From positions 8,246,001 to 8,310,000 of the forward strand of contig NZ_CP045096.1 of NCBI RefSeq assembly GCF_009184865.1: DNA of 64,000 bases, read 5' to 3'. The position numbers and the translations under genes were made by a program. The stretch's first letter is position 1. Each line of letters opens with the position of its first letter. Of the stretch, positions 18,168 through 25,658 are shown piece after piece. The notes under the pieces are model-generated. The model was not told where the DNA came from and did no database searches. It saw nothing but the letters and a program-made list of their open reading frames with translations. Origin of the DNA: Streptomyces phaeolivaceus. Lineage in GTDB: Bacteria > Actinomycetota > Actinomycetes > Streptomycetales > Streptomycetaceae.

Positions 18168-18888
18168 GGGACGCCTCCCGGGAGGAACCGTGGAACGAGC
18201 CGGGTGGTGAGTCGGGGGACGCGCTGTGGGACGGGTCATGGGTGGGGTCGCCTTCCTCGCCGGGCTGCGGGACGTCGGGGGTCTCGCCGTCGGGTTCGGG
18301 TACGCCGTGGGGCGGGCAGGGGGGTGTGTCGTCGGGTTCGACGGCGGTGTGCGTGACGTCGGGGGTGCCGTGGCCCGGTTTCGTCGGTGGTACGTAGGCG
18401 ATGACCTCCTGGTGGCGGAGTACGGTCCCGCCCCAGAGGTAGCCGGGGCGTACCGTCTCCGCGATGGTGCCGGAGCGCAGGCCCGACGGGTCGGTGCGGG
18501 TGGCGACCACGTTGTGCCGGGTGGGGTCTGCCCGGCCGGAGTCCTCGACCGCTGTGACACCGGCCGCGACCAGTGCGGCCAGCACGCTGCGGCGCACCCA
18601 GTCCAGCACCGGGTCGTGCGTCCGGGCGTCGGCCGTCCCCGGGGGCGTCGGCGGCAGTTCGGCGATCCGGTCCAGCAGCCGGATGAGCGGGGCCGCGACC
18701 TCCGGCACCGGGGCGGTGGGCACGGCCGCGGCGGGCCGCGGCGCTGCCGGGGGCTCGTACCGGGCCCGTAACTCCCGTTCGATACGGGCCCGTTCGGCCA
18801 GGAGCCAGTCGGCGCATCGGGTGGCGAGGTCGGTCAGGTCCTCGGGCGGGTCGTCCGCCCGCTCGACGTTCGGCGCAGCCATGGTCAT
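18151..18888 (-). CDS. GrpE-like nucleotide exchange factor with acidic tail
   Basis: This is a 245-residue protein. Residues about 20-60 are helical. Residues 115-175 match the GrpE C-terminal beta domain: VTAVEDSGRADPTRHNVVA, then LRSGTIAETVRPGYLWGGTV and LRHQEVIAYVP, parallel to the GTV...GY..GDRVLRPA.V.V pattern of GrpE. The last 60 residues are acidic and proline-rich and look disordered. It should drive ADP release from the short Hsp70 of the same operon. Codon 40 (18769-18771) is TTA, so this gene, like dynamin A, should need the bldA tRNA. It overlaps the preceding peptidase gene by 4 bases. Confidence 0.8.
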   Translation of the reverse strand: MTMAAPNVERADDPPEDLTDLATRCADWLLAERARIERELRARYEPPAAPRPAAAVPTAPVPEVAAPLIRLLDRIAELPPTPPGTADARTHDPVLDWVRRSVLAALVAAGVTAVEDSGRADPTRHNVVATRTDPSGLRSGTIAETVRPGYLWGGTVLRHQEVIAYVPPTKPGHGTPDVTHTAVEPDDTPPCPPHGVPEPDGETPDVPQPGEEGDPTHDPSHSASPDSPPGSFHGSSREASHDDIR

Positions 18889-19700
18889 ATCTCCCGTGAG
18901 GTGCCCGCGGCGACGAGGAAGTTGCCGGAGTCCTGCCAGGCGCCCATGAACTCGTCCAGCGGCACCTCCAGGCCCTGGCCGTCGGGGTGCCCGGAATCGT
19001 TGAGGATCACCGTCGGGTGCGCGGGGTCGCTGTTGTCGATGCCGGTGACCCAGACGGCGTGGTTGGCGTCCTGCCCCGCGATGCCCGGCGCGTCACCGAG
19101 GAGGTCGTCGTCCGGGTCGTGTCCCGGTGCCCAGATCTCCTGCGCGTCCAGGGTGACGATCGCGGCACCGCCGTCCGCGATCACGCCCTCCAACTGCTCC
19201 AGGGACGCGCCCTCCACCTGCCGCACCGGCACACCGTGCAGTCCCAGCAGGCTCCCCACGTGCTCGGGCAGGGTGCCGGTCCCGTCGTACCACTCCCTGC
19301 TCATCGCCTCCTCGGTGAGCTGCTCCTCGCTGACGCGCTCCCCGGTCAGATACTCCAGGACCATGCCCTGGGCACTGATCGCGCAGGCCATCTGCCCCTC
19401 CTGTTGCTGCCAGAGGTCCATGGCCTCGCCGGGGTTGCCGAGGACGGCGGCGGGATCGCTCCGCGCGGGGTCGAAGTTCGGCAGGTCCGGGACGCCGTCG
19501 TCGGTGGCCGGCGCCCCGTCCGGGGCGAGGTCCGGAGCCGGGTCCGGGTCAAGGGCCGGATCGCTCTGCGGGTCGGCGTACGGGTCCGGTGGTACGGCGT
19601 ACGGGTCCGTCAGGTCGGCGTACGGGTCCGTCAGGTCGGCGTACGGGTCCGTCAGATCCGCGTCCGGGTCGGCACCCGGGTCGTACGGGTCCCAGCTCAT
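18885..19700 (-). CDS. C39/papain-like cysteine peptidase with N-terminal Asp-Pro-Tyr repeats
   Basis: This is a 271-residue protein. Residues 15-40 are near-perfect repeats of DPYADLT, followed by an acidic, proline-rich stretch to about 90. The fold then resembles C39-type peptidases: Gln103 and Cys106 in EGQMACAISAQ, His214 in DANHAVWVTGID, and Asn234/Asp235 in ILNDSG. All catalytic positions are present. There is no signal peptide, so it should act in the cytoplasm. Neighbouring genes overlap by 4 bases on both sides. It may mature or cleave a partner such as a dynamin; that is inference. It could instead be a non-proteolytic papain-fold toxin-like enzyme. Confidence 0.8.
   Translation of the reverse strand: MSWDPYDPGADPDADLTDPYADLTDPYADLTDPYAVPPDPYADPQSDPALDPDPAPDLAPDGAPATDDGVPDLPNFDPARSDPAAVLGNPGEAMDLWQQQEGQMACAISAQGMVLEYLTGERVSEEQLTEEAMSREWYDGTGTLPEHVGSLLGLHGVPVRQVEGASLEQLEGVIADGGAAIVTLDAQEIWAPGHDPDDDLLGDAPGIAGQDANHAVWVTGIDNSDPAHPTVILNDSGHPDGQGLEVPLDEFMGAWQDSGNFLVAAGTSREI
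19599..19661 (-). repeat. 21-bp tandem repeat in the peptidase N-terminus
   Basis: Three consecutive 21-base units (19599, 19620, 19641, the last with changes) encode the heptad DPYADLT. A diverged partial copy lies just before them. The frame is kept, so unit number can change without breaking the gene. Confidence 0.9.
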
Positions 19701-21478
19701 GGGGCACTCCTCTCACCGTCGAGCCCGATCGGGTCGTTGCCGTCGTCGTCGCCGCCGTCACGGCCGCCGTCGCCGTCGTCCCTGTCGCCGTACAGCAGGA
19801 CGCGCGCCCGGTCGACGAGGTCGGCGACGCGTTCGTACGACCGCAGCACCACCCGTGCGACCGTCAGCGTGGGGCGGTCGAGCAGTGGGTCCCCGGCGCG
19901 GGCGGCCCAGTGGGCGGCGCGGGCGCGGGCGGTGCTCAGCAGGACGTCGACCGGGGTGTCCGGCGGCAGGCCGAGCCGGGCCGCGCAGCCGGGGCCCCGC
20001 TCTCCGGTGACCGCGAGGAGCTGGGCCTCCTCCGGGGCGGTCAGGTTCAGCCGGCCGCGGTAGTGGGCGCCCAGCGCGGCCAGTTCGGACGGGCCGGGGT
20101 CGCTGATCCGGGCGCTCTCCAGCAGCCCGGCGACCCGGTCCGCCACCCGTGGGGGCCGCCGCCCGGCGCGCTGTGCCGTGGCGCGCAGCCGGGCCACCTC
20201 GTCGGCGATCTCGCGCTGCCCGTGGTCCAGTTTGATCAGGGCGGACCGGTTGCCGAAGTGCCGCAGCACCAGGCCCCGCAGCTCGGTCACCCCGCTGTGT
20301 TCCAGCAGCCGCCGGCGCACCTCCGCCTCGGCCAGCCCCTCCCGGAGGTAGCCACAGGCCAGGAACACGCCCCACGCCCCCAGCCGGCCCACCAGCGAGG
20401 CCCTCACCTCCGCCGGAACGGGCAGGTCCGGATGGTCGCGGACACAGAACAGATGGACGTCCTCCATCCGTTCGGCCAGCAGCCTGGGCTCCACCTCCGC
20501 GAGGTCGGCGAGCGGTCCGAAACCGTCGCCCGGCAGGCACTGGGCGCCCACCCCGAGCAGCCCGGCGACGGGCACGATCGTGCGGAACACCCGCCGGACC
20601 AGGGGCCGTTCACCGTAGGACTCGGCGATACGACGGGCCGTCGCCATGGGGTCGTAGGTGAGATAGCCGGCCGGTTCCAGCGGCATGCCGTCCCGGCCGG
20701 TCTCGCCCACGGGCGGCCAGTACTGGTCGCTGCGGGAGAGCACCCCGAACGCCTTCAGCGGGCTGACCACCTCTCCGTACGAGCCCGCGAAGGAATCCAC
20801 CGCCTGCTGGTCGGCCCGGCCCAGGCCGCGGCTGAACACGAAGACGACCGCGTCCGCCCGGTCCATCTCGGCGGCGCTCTCCGCGTGCACGGAACGGGCG
20901 TCCTGGCCCAGCTCGGCGAGCACCCGGGCCGCCTCCGTCCGCTCGGCGGGATCGTCGATGCCCAGGAAGGCGAGGGTGTTCTCGGCGTCGGTGCCGTGCA
21001 CACTGCCCAGGCCCGGGGTGTCCACCACCCGGAAGCGGCGCAGCAGCGGGCTCGGTCTGCCCACCTCCACCTTCCGCACCGCACGCAGCAGGCCCAGCCC
21101 GTCGCGGGAGCGCACGGTCAGCCGGGACAGCGCGTCCGGAGGCCACTCCTCGGGCGTCCGGCCGTCCTTGAAGTGGACGGTCAGCCGCGGGTGCGCGGAG
21201 TGGTGGAACTCGCAGACGTTGAAGGTGAGTTCCAACTGCCCGGTGTCCGAGACCTCTTCGCCGAGCAGCGCGTTCACCAGGGTCGACTTGCCGCGCTTGA
21301 TCTGGCCCGCGACGGCGACCCGCATCGGCTGCCCCATACGGGCGCGCGCGGCGTTCACCACGGCGTGCAGGCGCTCCGCGAGCGGGTCGGCCGGGTCGAT
21401 CTCACGGGCGATCCTGGCGAAGACCTGGTCGTGCGGTGCGGTGGCCGAGAAGTCCGGTGGGCTCGGCATCCCGGTCAC
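19697..21478 (-). CDS. Dynamin-like GTPase B
   Basis: This is a 593-residue dynamin-like protein and the first gene of the minus-strand operon. G1 is AGQIKRGKSTLVNALLGEE near residues 56-74, G3 is VDTPGLGS near 150, and G4 appears as SRSDQ in place of TKxD. The rest is long helices (RGLVLRHFGNRSALIKLDHG, then repeated Leu/Arg heptads), with no strong membrane segment and a short acidic, Gly-rich tail. Paired with the longer dynamin A it probably forms hetero-oligomers, as two-component bacterial dynamins do. Its stop overlaps the peptidase start by 4 bases. It differs from the DynA-DynB division pair by its Hsp70/GrpE/peptidase neighbours. Confidence 0.88.
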   Translation of the reverse strand: MTGMPSPPDFSATAPHDQVFARIAREIDPADPLAERLHAVVNAARARMGQPMRVAVAGQIKRGKSTLVNALLGEEVSDTGQLELTFNVCEFHHSAHPRLTVHFKDGRTPEEWPPDALSRLTVRSRDGLGLLRAVRKVEVGRPSPLLRRFRVVDTPGLGSVHGTDAENTLAFLGIDDPAERTEAARVLAELGQDARSVHAESAAEMDRADAVVFVFSRGLGRADQQAVDSFAGSYGEVVSPLKAFGVLSRSDQYWPPVGETGRDGMPLEPAGYLTYDPMATARRIAESYGERPLVRRVFRTIVPVAGLLGVGAQCLPGDGFGPLADLAEVEPRLLAERMEDVHLFCVRDHPDLPVPAEVRASLVGRLGAWGVFLACGYLREGLAEAEVRRRLLEHSGVTELRGLVLRHFGNRSALIKLDHGQREIADEVARLRATAQRAGRRPPRVADRVAGLLESARISDPGPSELAALGAHYRGRLNLTAPEEAQLLAVTGERGPGCAARLGLPPDTPVDVLLSTARARAAHWAARAGDPLLDRPTLTVARVVLRSYERVADLVDRARVLLYGDRDDGDGGRDGGDDDGNDPIGLDGERSAP

Positions 21479-21809
21479 CCCGCCGGGTCCGTGGGGTCTG
21501 TTCGCCCGGAAATGAACAGAGTTGACCCCGTGCCTGATGATGGCATGCGTTCCCCCGATGCCGGTCTCGGGACCGGTCCCCCCGCTCCCCGTGCCGACGG
21601 CAACAGAGTGGCAGCGCGTCGGGCATCAGGCGAGGGTTTTGGCGGGAACTACCCTTTTCCTGGGGCGCACGGCGTATTCATGGGGGCGTGCGCTGGTATG
21701 CGATGTGCGCCGGGGTGCAGAGGCAAGGCGCCCCCCGCCCGGTGGTGCCGGACGGGGCCTCGCCTCTGCCAGGCCGACCCGGACGGGCCGGGCTGATCTG
21801 ATCTGATCG
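21479..21809. promoter_or_regulatory. Upstream region of the dynamin/Hsp70 operon
   Basis: These 331 bases should contain the operon promoter, reading leftwards. The segment 21500-21560 is relatively AT-rich (GGAAATGAACAGAGTTGACC) but shows no clear pair of promoter boxes. A hairpin at 21717-21769 ends the neighbouring hydrolase transcript, which argues that the operon starts inside this gap. Confidence 0.45.
21717..21769 (-). terminator. Hairpin terminator after the alpha/beta hydrolase
   Basis: The outer arms GCAGAGGC (21717-21724) and GCCTCTGC (21762-21769) pair perfectly. Inside them, a C-rich arm (GCGCCCCCCGCCCGG) faces CCGGACGGGGCC with minor bulges. It sits 40 bases beyond the stop of the hydrolase gene ending at 21810. 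Confidence 0.7.
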
Positions 21810-22526
21810 TCAGCCTGTCGCTCGTACCGCGTCGCGGATCACCGACGCGACCTCCTCGGGGCGGGAGACCGCCACGGCGTGGGAGGCGCCCTCGATCTCG
21901 ATGACGGTGGCGCCCGCGCGCTTGGCGCCGAAGCGCTGGACGTCGGGGTTGATGGCCTCGTCGGCGTCGGCGACGACGGCCCAGGAGGGCTTGTCCTGCC
22001 AGGCGGCGGTCGCGGCCGGTTCGGTGAACACCGAGGCGGACAGCGGGCGTTGGGAGACCGCGAGAATCCTGGTCACCTCGGCCGGGACGTCGGCGGCGAA
22101 GATGTCGGGGAACGCGTCCTGCTTGATGGTGACCTCGACGCCGGGTTCGGCGCCGTCGACGGGGTACGTCCACTCGTCGAGGTTGGCGACCAGCGGTGCG
22201 AGCGGGAAGCGACCCTGCAACTCGCCCAGGCTCTCGCCCTGTTCGGGGACGTACGCGGCCACGTAGACCAGTCCGACGACGTTCTCGGCGGCGCCGGCCA
22301 CCGTGATGATCGCGCCGCCGTAGGAGTGGCCGACGAGGACGACCGGGCCGTCGATCTGGGCCGCCGCCGAGGCGATGTACGCGGCGTCGGAGGCCAGGCC
22401 GCGCAGCGGGTTCGGCAGCGCGCGGACGGGGATGTCGTGGCCGCGCAGCTCCTCGACGACGCCGGCCCAGCTGGACGCGTCGGCGAAGGCGCCGTGCACG
22501 AGCAGGACGGTGGGGGTGGGGGACAT
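21810..22526 (-). CDS. Alpha/beta hydrolase (salicylate-esterase-like)
   Basis: This 238-residue cytoplasmic hydrolase has oxyanion element LLVHGAFADASSW (8-20), nucleophile elbow VGHSYGG with Ser near 68, acid Asp probably in DADEAINPD near 190, and His in GASHAVAV near 214. The small size, HGAF start and late NPDVQRFGAKRAGA resemble plant-type esterases such as methyl-salicylate esterases and their bacterial counterparts. Substrate unknown. It is followed by its own terminator and preceded, 41 bases away, by another hydrolase gene on the same strand. Confidence 0.88.
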   Translation of the reverse strand: MSPTPTVLLVHGAFADASSWAGVVEELRGHDIPVRALPNPLRGLASDAAYIASAAAQIDGPVVLVGHSYGGAIITVAGAAENVVGLVYVAAYVPEQGESLGELQGRFPLAPLVANLDEWTYPVDGAEPGVEVTIKQDAFPDIFAADVPAEVTRILAVSQRPLSASVFTEPAATAAWQDKPSWAVVADADEAINPDVQRFGAKRAGATVIEIEGASHAVAVSRPEEVASVIRDAVRATG

Positions 22527-22567
22527 GGGGGTGCTCCTGGTGGTGGGTGGGGTCGGAGGTCGGAGGG

Positions 22568-23611
22568 TCAGTCGGTGTGGAGGGCCCGGCGCAGGGTGTT
22601 CGTGGCCAGGGTGATCGCGGCCTCGGCGGCGTGCGTCCCCCGCAGGGCGTTGAGCATGACGAAGTCGTGGATGATGCCCTGGAAACGCACGGCGGTCACC
22701 GGTACGCCCGCCTCGCGCAGCTTGTTCGCGTATGCCTCGCCCTCGTCCCGCAGCACGTCGGCCTCACCCGTGATGACGAGGGCCGGGGGCAGGTCCTTGA
22801 GCTGCTCGACGCTCGCCCGCAGCGGGGACGCGGTGATCTGGGCGCGCTCGGCCTCGTCGGTCGTGTACTGGTCCCAGAACCACCGCATGCCGTCGCGGCG
22901 CAGGAAGTACCCGGTGGCGAACTGCTCGTACGAGCCGGTGTCGAAGTTCGCGTCGGTCACCGGGTAGAACAGCACCTGCTGGACCAGCGGGACGTCACCG
23001 CGCTGCTTGGCCATCAGGGTCAGCGCGGCGGTCATGTTGCCGCCGACCGAGTCACCGGCGACGGCCAGCCGGGCCCCGTCCAGCTCCTTCGACGCGCCCT
23101 GCTCGACGACCCACTTCGCGACCGCGTAGTTCTGCTCGATGGCGACCGGGTAACGGGCCTCGGGGGAGAGGTCGTACTCGGGGAAGACCACGGCGGCGTG
23201 CGCGCCGACCGCCAGCTCGCGCACCAGCCGGTCATGGGTGTGCGCGTTGCCGAACACCCAGCCCGCGCCATGGATGTAGAGCACGACCGGCAGGACGCCC
23301 TCGGCGCCGGCGGGCCGCACGATCCGGGCCCGGACGCTGCCCGTCGGGCCGCCCGGGACGGTGATCCACTCCTCGTCGACGTCCGGCTTCCCGGTCTCGC
23401 CGGACTGCACCTCGTCGACCGCCTTCCGGCCCTCGGCGGGCGGCAGTTCGAAGAGGAAGGGCGGGTTGGCGGTGGCCTCGGCGAAGGCGGTCGCCGCCGG
23501 CTCCAGGACCGGACGGGTCGGCTCGGAGGTGTCGGAGGTGTCGGAGGTGTCGGAGGTGTCGGAGGTGTCGGAGGTGTCGGAGGTGTCGGAGGTGTCGAAG
23601 GTGTCGGACAT
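22568..23611 (-). CDS. Alpha/beta hydrolase of the hormone-sensitive-lipase (acetyl esterase) type
   Basis: This is a 347-residue esterase. YIHGAGWVFGN is the HGG-type oxyanion motif, AVAGDSVGGNM carries the nucleophile Ser, GEADVLRDEG the acid, and GIIHDFV the His. These define the HSL (family IV) esterases. The N-terminus is unusual: residues 3-32 are repeats of Asp-Thr-Ser made by a 9-bp DNA repeat, and are probably disordered. The start was set by GGGAGA upstream of ATG 23609-23611. It runs 41 bases ahead of the smaller hydrolase and diverges from the isochorismatase-like gene. Confidence 0.88.
   Translation of the reverse strand: MSDTFDTSDTSDTSDTSDTSDTSDTSDTSEPTRPVLEPAATAFAEATANPPFLFELPPAEGRKAVDEVQSGETGKPDVDEEWITVPGGPTGSVRARIVRPAGAEGVLPVVLYIHGAGWVFGNAHTHDRLVRELAVGAHAAVVFPEYDLSPEARYPVAIEQNYAVAKWVVEQGASKELDGARLAVAGDSVGGNMTAALTLMAKQRGDVPLVQQVLFYPVTDANFDTGSYEQFATGYFLRRDGMRWFWDQYTTDEAERAQITASPLRASVEQLKDLPPALVITGEADVLRDEGEAYANKLREAGVPVTAVRFQGIIHDFVMLNALRGTHAAEAAITLATNTLRRALHTD
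23521..23600 (-). repeat. 9-bp coding tandem repeat in the esterase N-terminus
   Basis: About eight copies of GGAGGTGTC (plus strand) run without interruption and encode the Asp-Thr-Ser repeats. The units are nearly identical, which suggests recent slippage. There are no spacers, so this is not a CRISPR. Confidence 0.92.
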
Positions 23612-23625
23612 GTGGTTCTCCCGAT

Positions 23626-23663
23626 GTGATGCGTGCGGTACTTCGTGATGCGTGCGGTACTTC
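23626..23663. repeat. Perfect 19-bp tandem duplication in the esterase leader
   Basis: GTGATGCGTGCGGTACTTC occurs at 23626-23644 and again at 23645-23663 with no spacer. It lies just upstream of the ribosome site of the minus-strand esterase, in the divergent region shared with the isochorismatase-like gene. It could duplicate a regulator site or change the leader length. Confidence 0.9.
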
Positions 23664-23892
23664 CGTACTTCGCCCAGCACGCTAGAACCGGGGGACCCCG
23701 GGGAATTGCCCGTCAGCGCACCGGCTCCGGTCCGGGAGCGCACGGCATCCGGAACGCCGGTCCCCAGTGCGCTGTGAGCGCGAACGCGGTGCGCCTCCGG
23801 AACAGGGGCCGGCGTCCGCCCCGCCTAGCTTCGAAGACGATCGCGAAAGCAACGGCGAACGCGCGAAAGCGCTCCGAGGAGAGGCATCCCCG

Positions 23893-24555
23893 ATGGTCGG
23901 CATCGACGACGTCACCGCAACCCCCGGCCCCGACCTGCTCACCCCCGACAACTGCGCGGTCCTGTTCGTGGACCACCAGCCGCAGATGTTCTTCGGCACC
24001 GGCAGTGGCGACCGCACCGCGATCATCAACGCGACCGTGGGCCTGGCCAAGGCCGCCAAGGTCTTCGACGTGCCGGTGGTCCTCGGCACGGTGGCCGCCG
24101 AGTCCTTCTCCGGCCCGCTGCTGCCGCAGCTCGCGGACGTCTTCCCCGGCCGGAAGACCGTCGACCGTACGACCATGAACGCCTGGGAGGACGTCGCCTT
24201 CGTCGAGGCGGTGAAGGCCACCGGCCGCGAGAAGCTGGTGATCGCGGGGCTGTGGACCGAGGTCTGTGTCGTCCTGCCCGCCCTGTCCGCGCTCGCCCAG
24301 GGCTACGAGGTGTACGTCGTCACCGACGCGTCCGGCGGGGTCAGCCCGCAGGCCCACGAGCACGCCGTGCAGCGGATGATCCAGGCCGGTGCCGTACCGG
24401 TGACCTGGGTGCAGGTGCTCCTGGAGTTCCAGCGCGACTGGGCCCGCACGGAGACGTACGGACCCACCACCGAGGTCGTCAAGGAGCACGGCGGGGCCTA
24501 CGGCCTCGGCATCGTCCACGCGCAGGCCGTCATCGGCGAGCACGCGGCGGGCTGA
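23893..24555 (+). CDS. Isochorismatase-family cysteine hydrolase (YcaC-like)
   Basis: This 220-residue hydrolase of the isochorismatase-like fold has Asp in AVLFVDHQPQMF (about 27), Lys in FPGRKTVDR (about 88) and Cys in LWTEVCVVLPA (about 122), which form the expected catalytic triad. The overall pattern is closest to YcaC-like hydrolases of unknown substrate. ATG 23893 follows a GAGGAGAGG site. It overlaps the 3' end of the convergent AraC regulator by 26 bases, so the two transcripts interfere and may be regulated together. The neighbouring esterases hint at a catabolic or detoxification role. Confidence 0.88.
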   Translation: MVGIDDVTATPGPDLLTPDNCAVLFVDHQPQMFFGTGSGDRTAIINATVGLAKAAKVFDVPVVLGTVAAESFSGPLLPQLADVFPGRKTVDRTTMNAWEDVAFVEAVKATGREKLVIAGLWTEVCVVLPALSALAQGYEVYVVTDASGGVSPQAHEHAVQRMIQAGAVPVTWVQVLLEFQRDWARTETYGPTTEVVKEHGGAYGLGIVHAQAVIGEHAAG

Positions 24556-25507
24556 GGCGCGGCGGGCGGGACGCCAGGGGCGCCGCCGCGTCCCGCCACT
24601 CGCTCGGTGACATGCCGTACGCCGCCCGGAACACCCGGCTGAAGTGGGTCGCGCTCAGAAAGCCCCAGCGGCCGGCGACCGAGGCGATGGTGCGGCGGTT
24701 ACGGATGCCGAGCACGAGGTCGCGGCGGCACTCCTCCAGGCGGCGCCGCTGGATCCAGCGGCCCACGGTCGTGCCCTCGTCCTGGAAGAGCTTGTGCAGA
24801 TAGCGCACCGAGATGTGGTGGGCGCCCGCGATCACCTCGGGCGACAGATCCGCGTCGGCCAGATGCTCGTCGATGAACCGCAGCACCCGGGCCACCAGCG
24901 GCGACCGGCCGCTCGGCGCGCCCGGCCCGCCGGGTGTGCCGGGTGTGCCGGGTGTGCTCGGGATGGCCGGTGGGTCCGTCATGGTCCGTCCCGACTGCTC
25001 GGTGGCGAGGGTGGCCAGCAGGTTCACGGCGTTCCTGGCGAGCAGTTCGCCGACCAGGGGCTCGGCCGAGACCGCCGTGTCGGCCAGCTCGGACAGGAAC
25101 GGCGACAGCAGCGTCCCCAGCCGGGACGACCGGGCGACCGGGGTCGCGACGACGCGCCGCAACTCCCCGTCCGCGAGGCCCAGTTCCTCGCGCGGGACGA
25201 GAAGGACCTTCAGCCGGGCGTGCGTGGGGAAGTCCAGGCGCGGCGGGTGGTCGGCGTCGTAGAAACAGATGTCTCCGGGCCGGAGGGAGACATCCGGTGT
25301 CCGCGCGGCGGGCGGGATGCCGGTGCCGCGCACGCCCACCAGCAGATACGCGCCGCTCGCCCGCGCGGTCAGCCGGTACGCGCCCGCCCCGGGCCGGCCG
25401 TCCCCGGGCAGCTCCGCGGTCGTCCCGTCGAGGCCGGGACCCAGGTCGAGCACGGAGATGCGGAGGTCGGCCGCCGCTCCGATCGCGCTGGTGTCGGACC
25501 TGCTCAT
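24530..25507 (-). CDS. AraC-family transcription regulator
   Basis: This is a 325-residue regulator. The N-terminal cupin-like sensor region (1-170) includes RPGDICFYDADHPPRLDF. A linker near 180-195 carries TPGTPGTPGGPG repeats. The C-terminal 100 residues form two helix-turn-helix units (DLSPEVIAGAHHISVRYLHK, and TIASVAGRWGFLSATHFSRV followed by YGMSPSEWR), the standard AraC signature. ATG 25507 follows GAGGAAG. The gene probably controls the convergent isochorismatase-like hydrolase and perhaps the nearby esterases. Confidence 0.9.
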   Translation of the reverse strand: MSRSDTSAIGAAADLRISVLDLGPGLDGTTAELPGDGRPGAGAYRLTARASGAYLLVGVRGTGIPPAARTPDVSLRPGDICFYDADHPPRLDFPTHARLKVLLVPREELGLADGELRRVVATPVARSSRLGTLLSPFLSELADTAVSAEPLVGELLARNAVNLLATLATEQSGRTMTDPPAIPSTPGTPGTPGGPGAPSGRSPLVARVLRFIDEHLADADLSPEVIAGAHHISVRYLHKLFQDEGTTVGRWIQRRRLEECRRDLVLGIRNRRTIASVAGRWGFLSATHFSRVFRAAYGMSPSEWRDAAAPLASRPPRLSPPRARR

Positions 25508-25620
25508 CTGTCGCTTCCTCCACGGCTGTTCGAGCCCACCCGTCTGTCACTGCCCTCGGAGCGTAGGAAGGGAGATGTGAAAAAAGTGTGACGGTGGAGT
25601 GCCGGTGGAGGTCCGTAGGT

Positions 25621-25650
25621 GGGGTGCGTGGGGTGCGTGGGGTGCGTGGG
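25621..25650. repeat. 9-bp tandem repeat GGGGTGCGT, three copies
   Basis: Three exact units (25621, 25630, 25639) lie in the 150-base gap between the end of the first SARP gene and the start of the AraC gene. No function is visible. Confidence 0.8.
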
Positions 25651-25658
25651 GGATGCGG

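Noticed and set aside
15351..21478. The two dynamins considered as the DynA-DynB sporulation-septum pair
   Set aside because: That pair forms a short operon of its own, while these genes are separated by peptidase, GrpE and unknown genes and are followed by Hsp70. It remains an alternative until phylogeny is done.
23521..23600. Tandem repeats considered as a CRISPR array
   Set aside because: The 9-bp units are contiguous without unique spacers and are in frame in an esterase gene.
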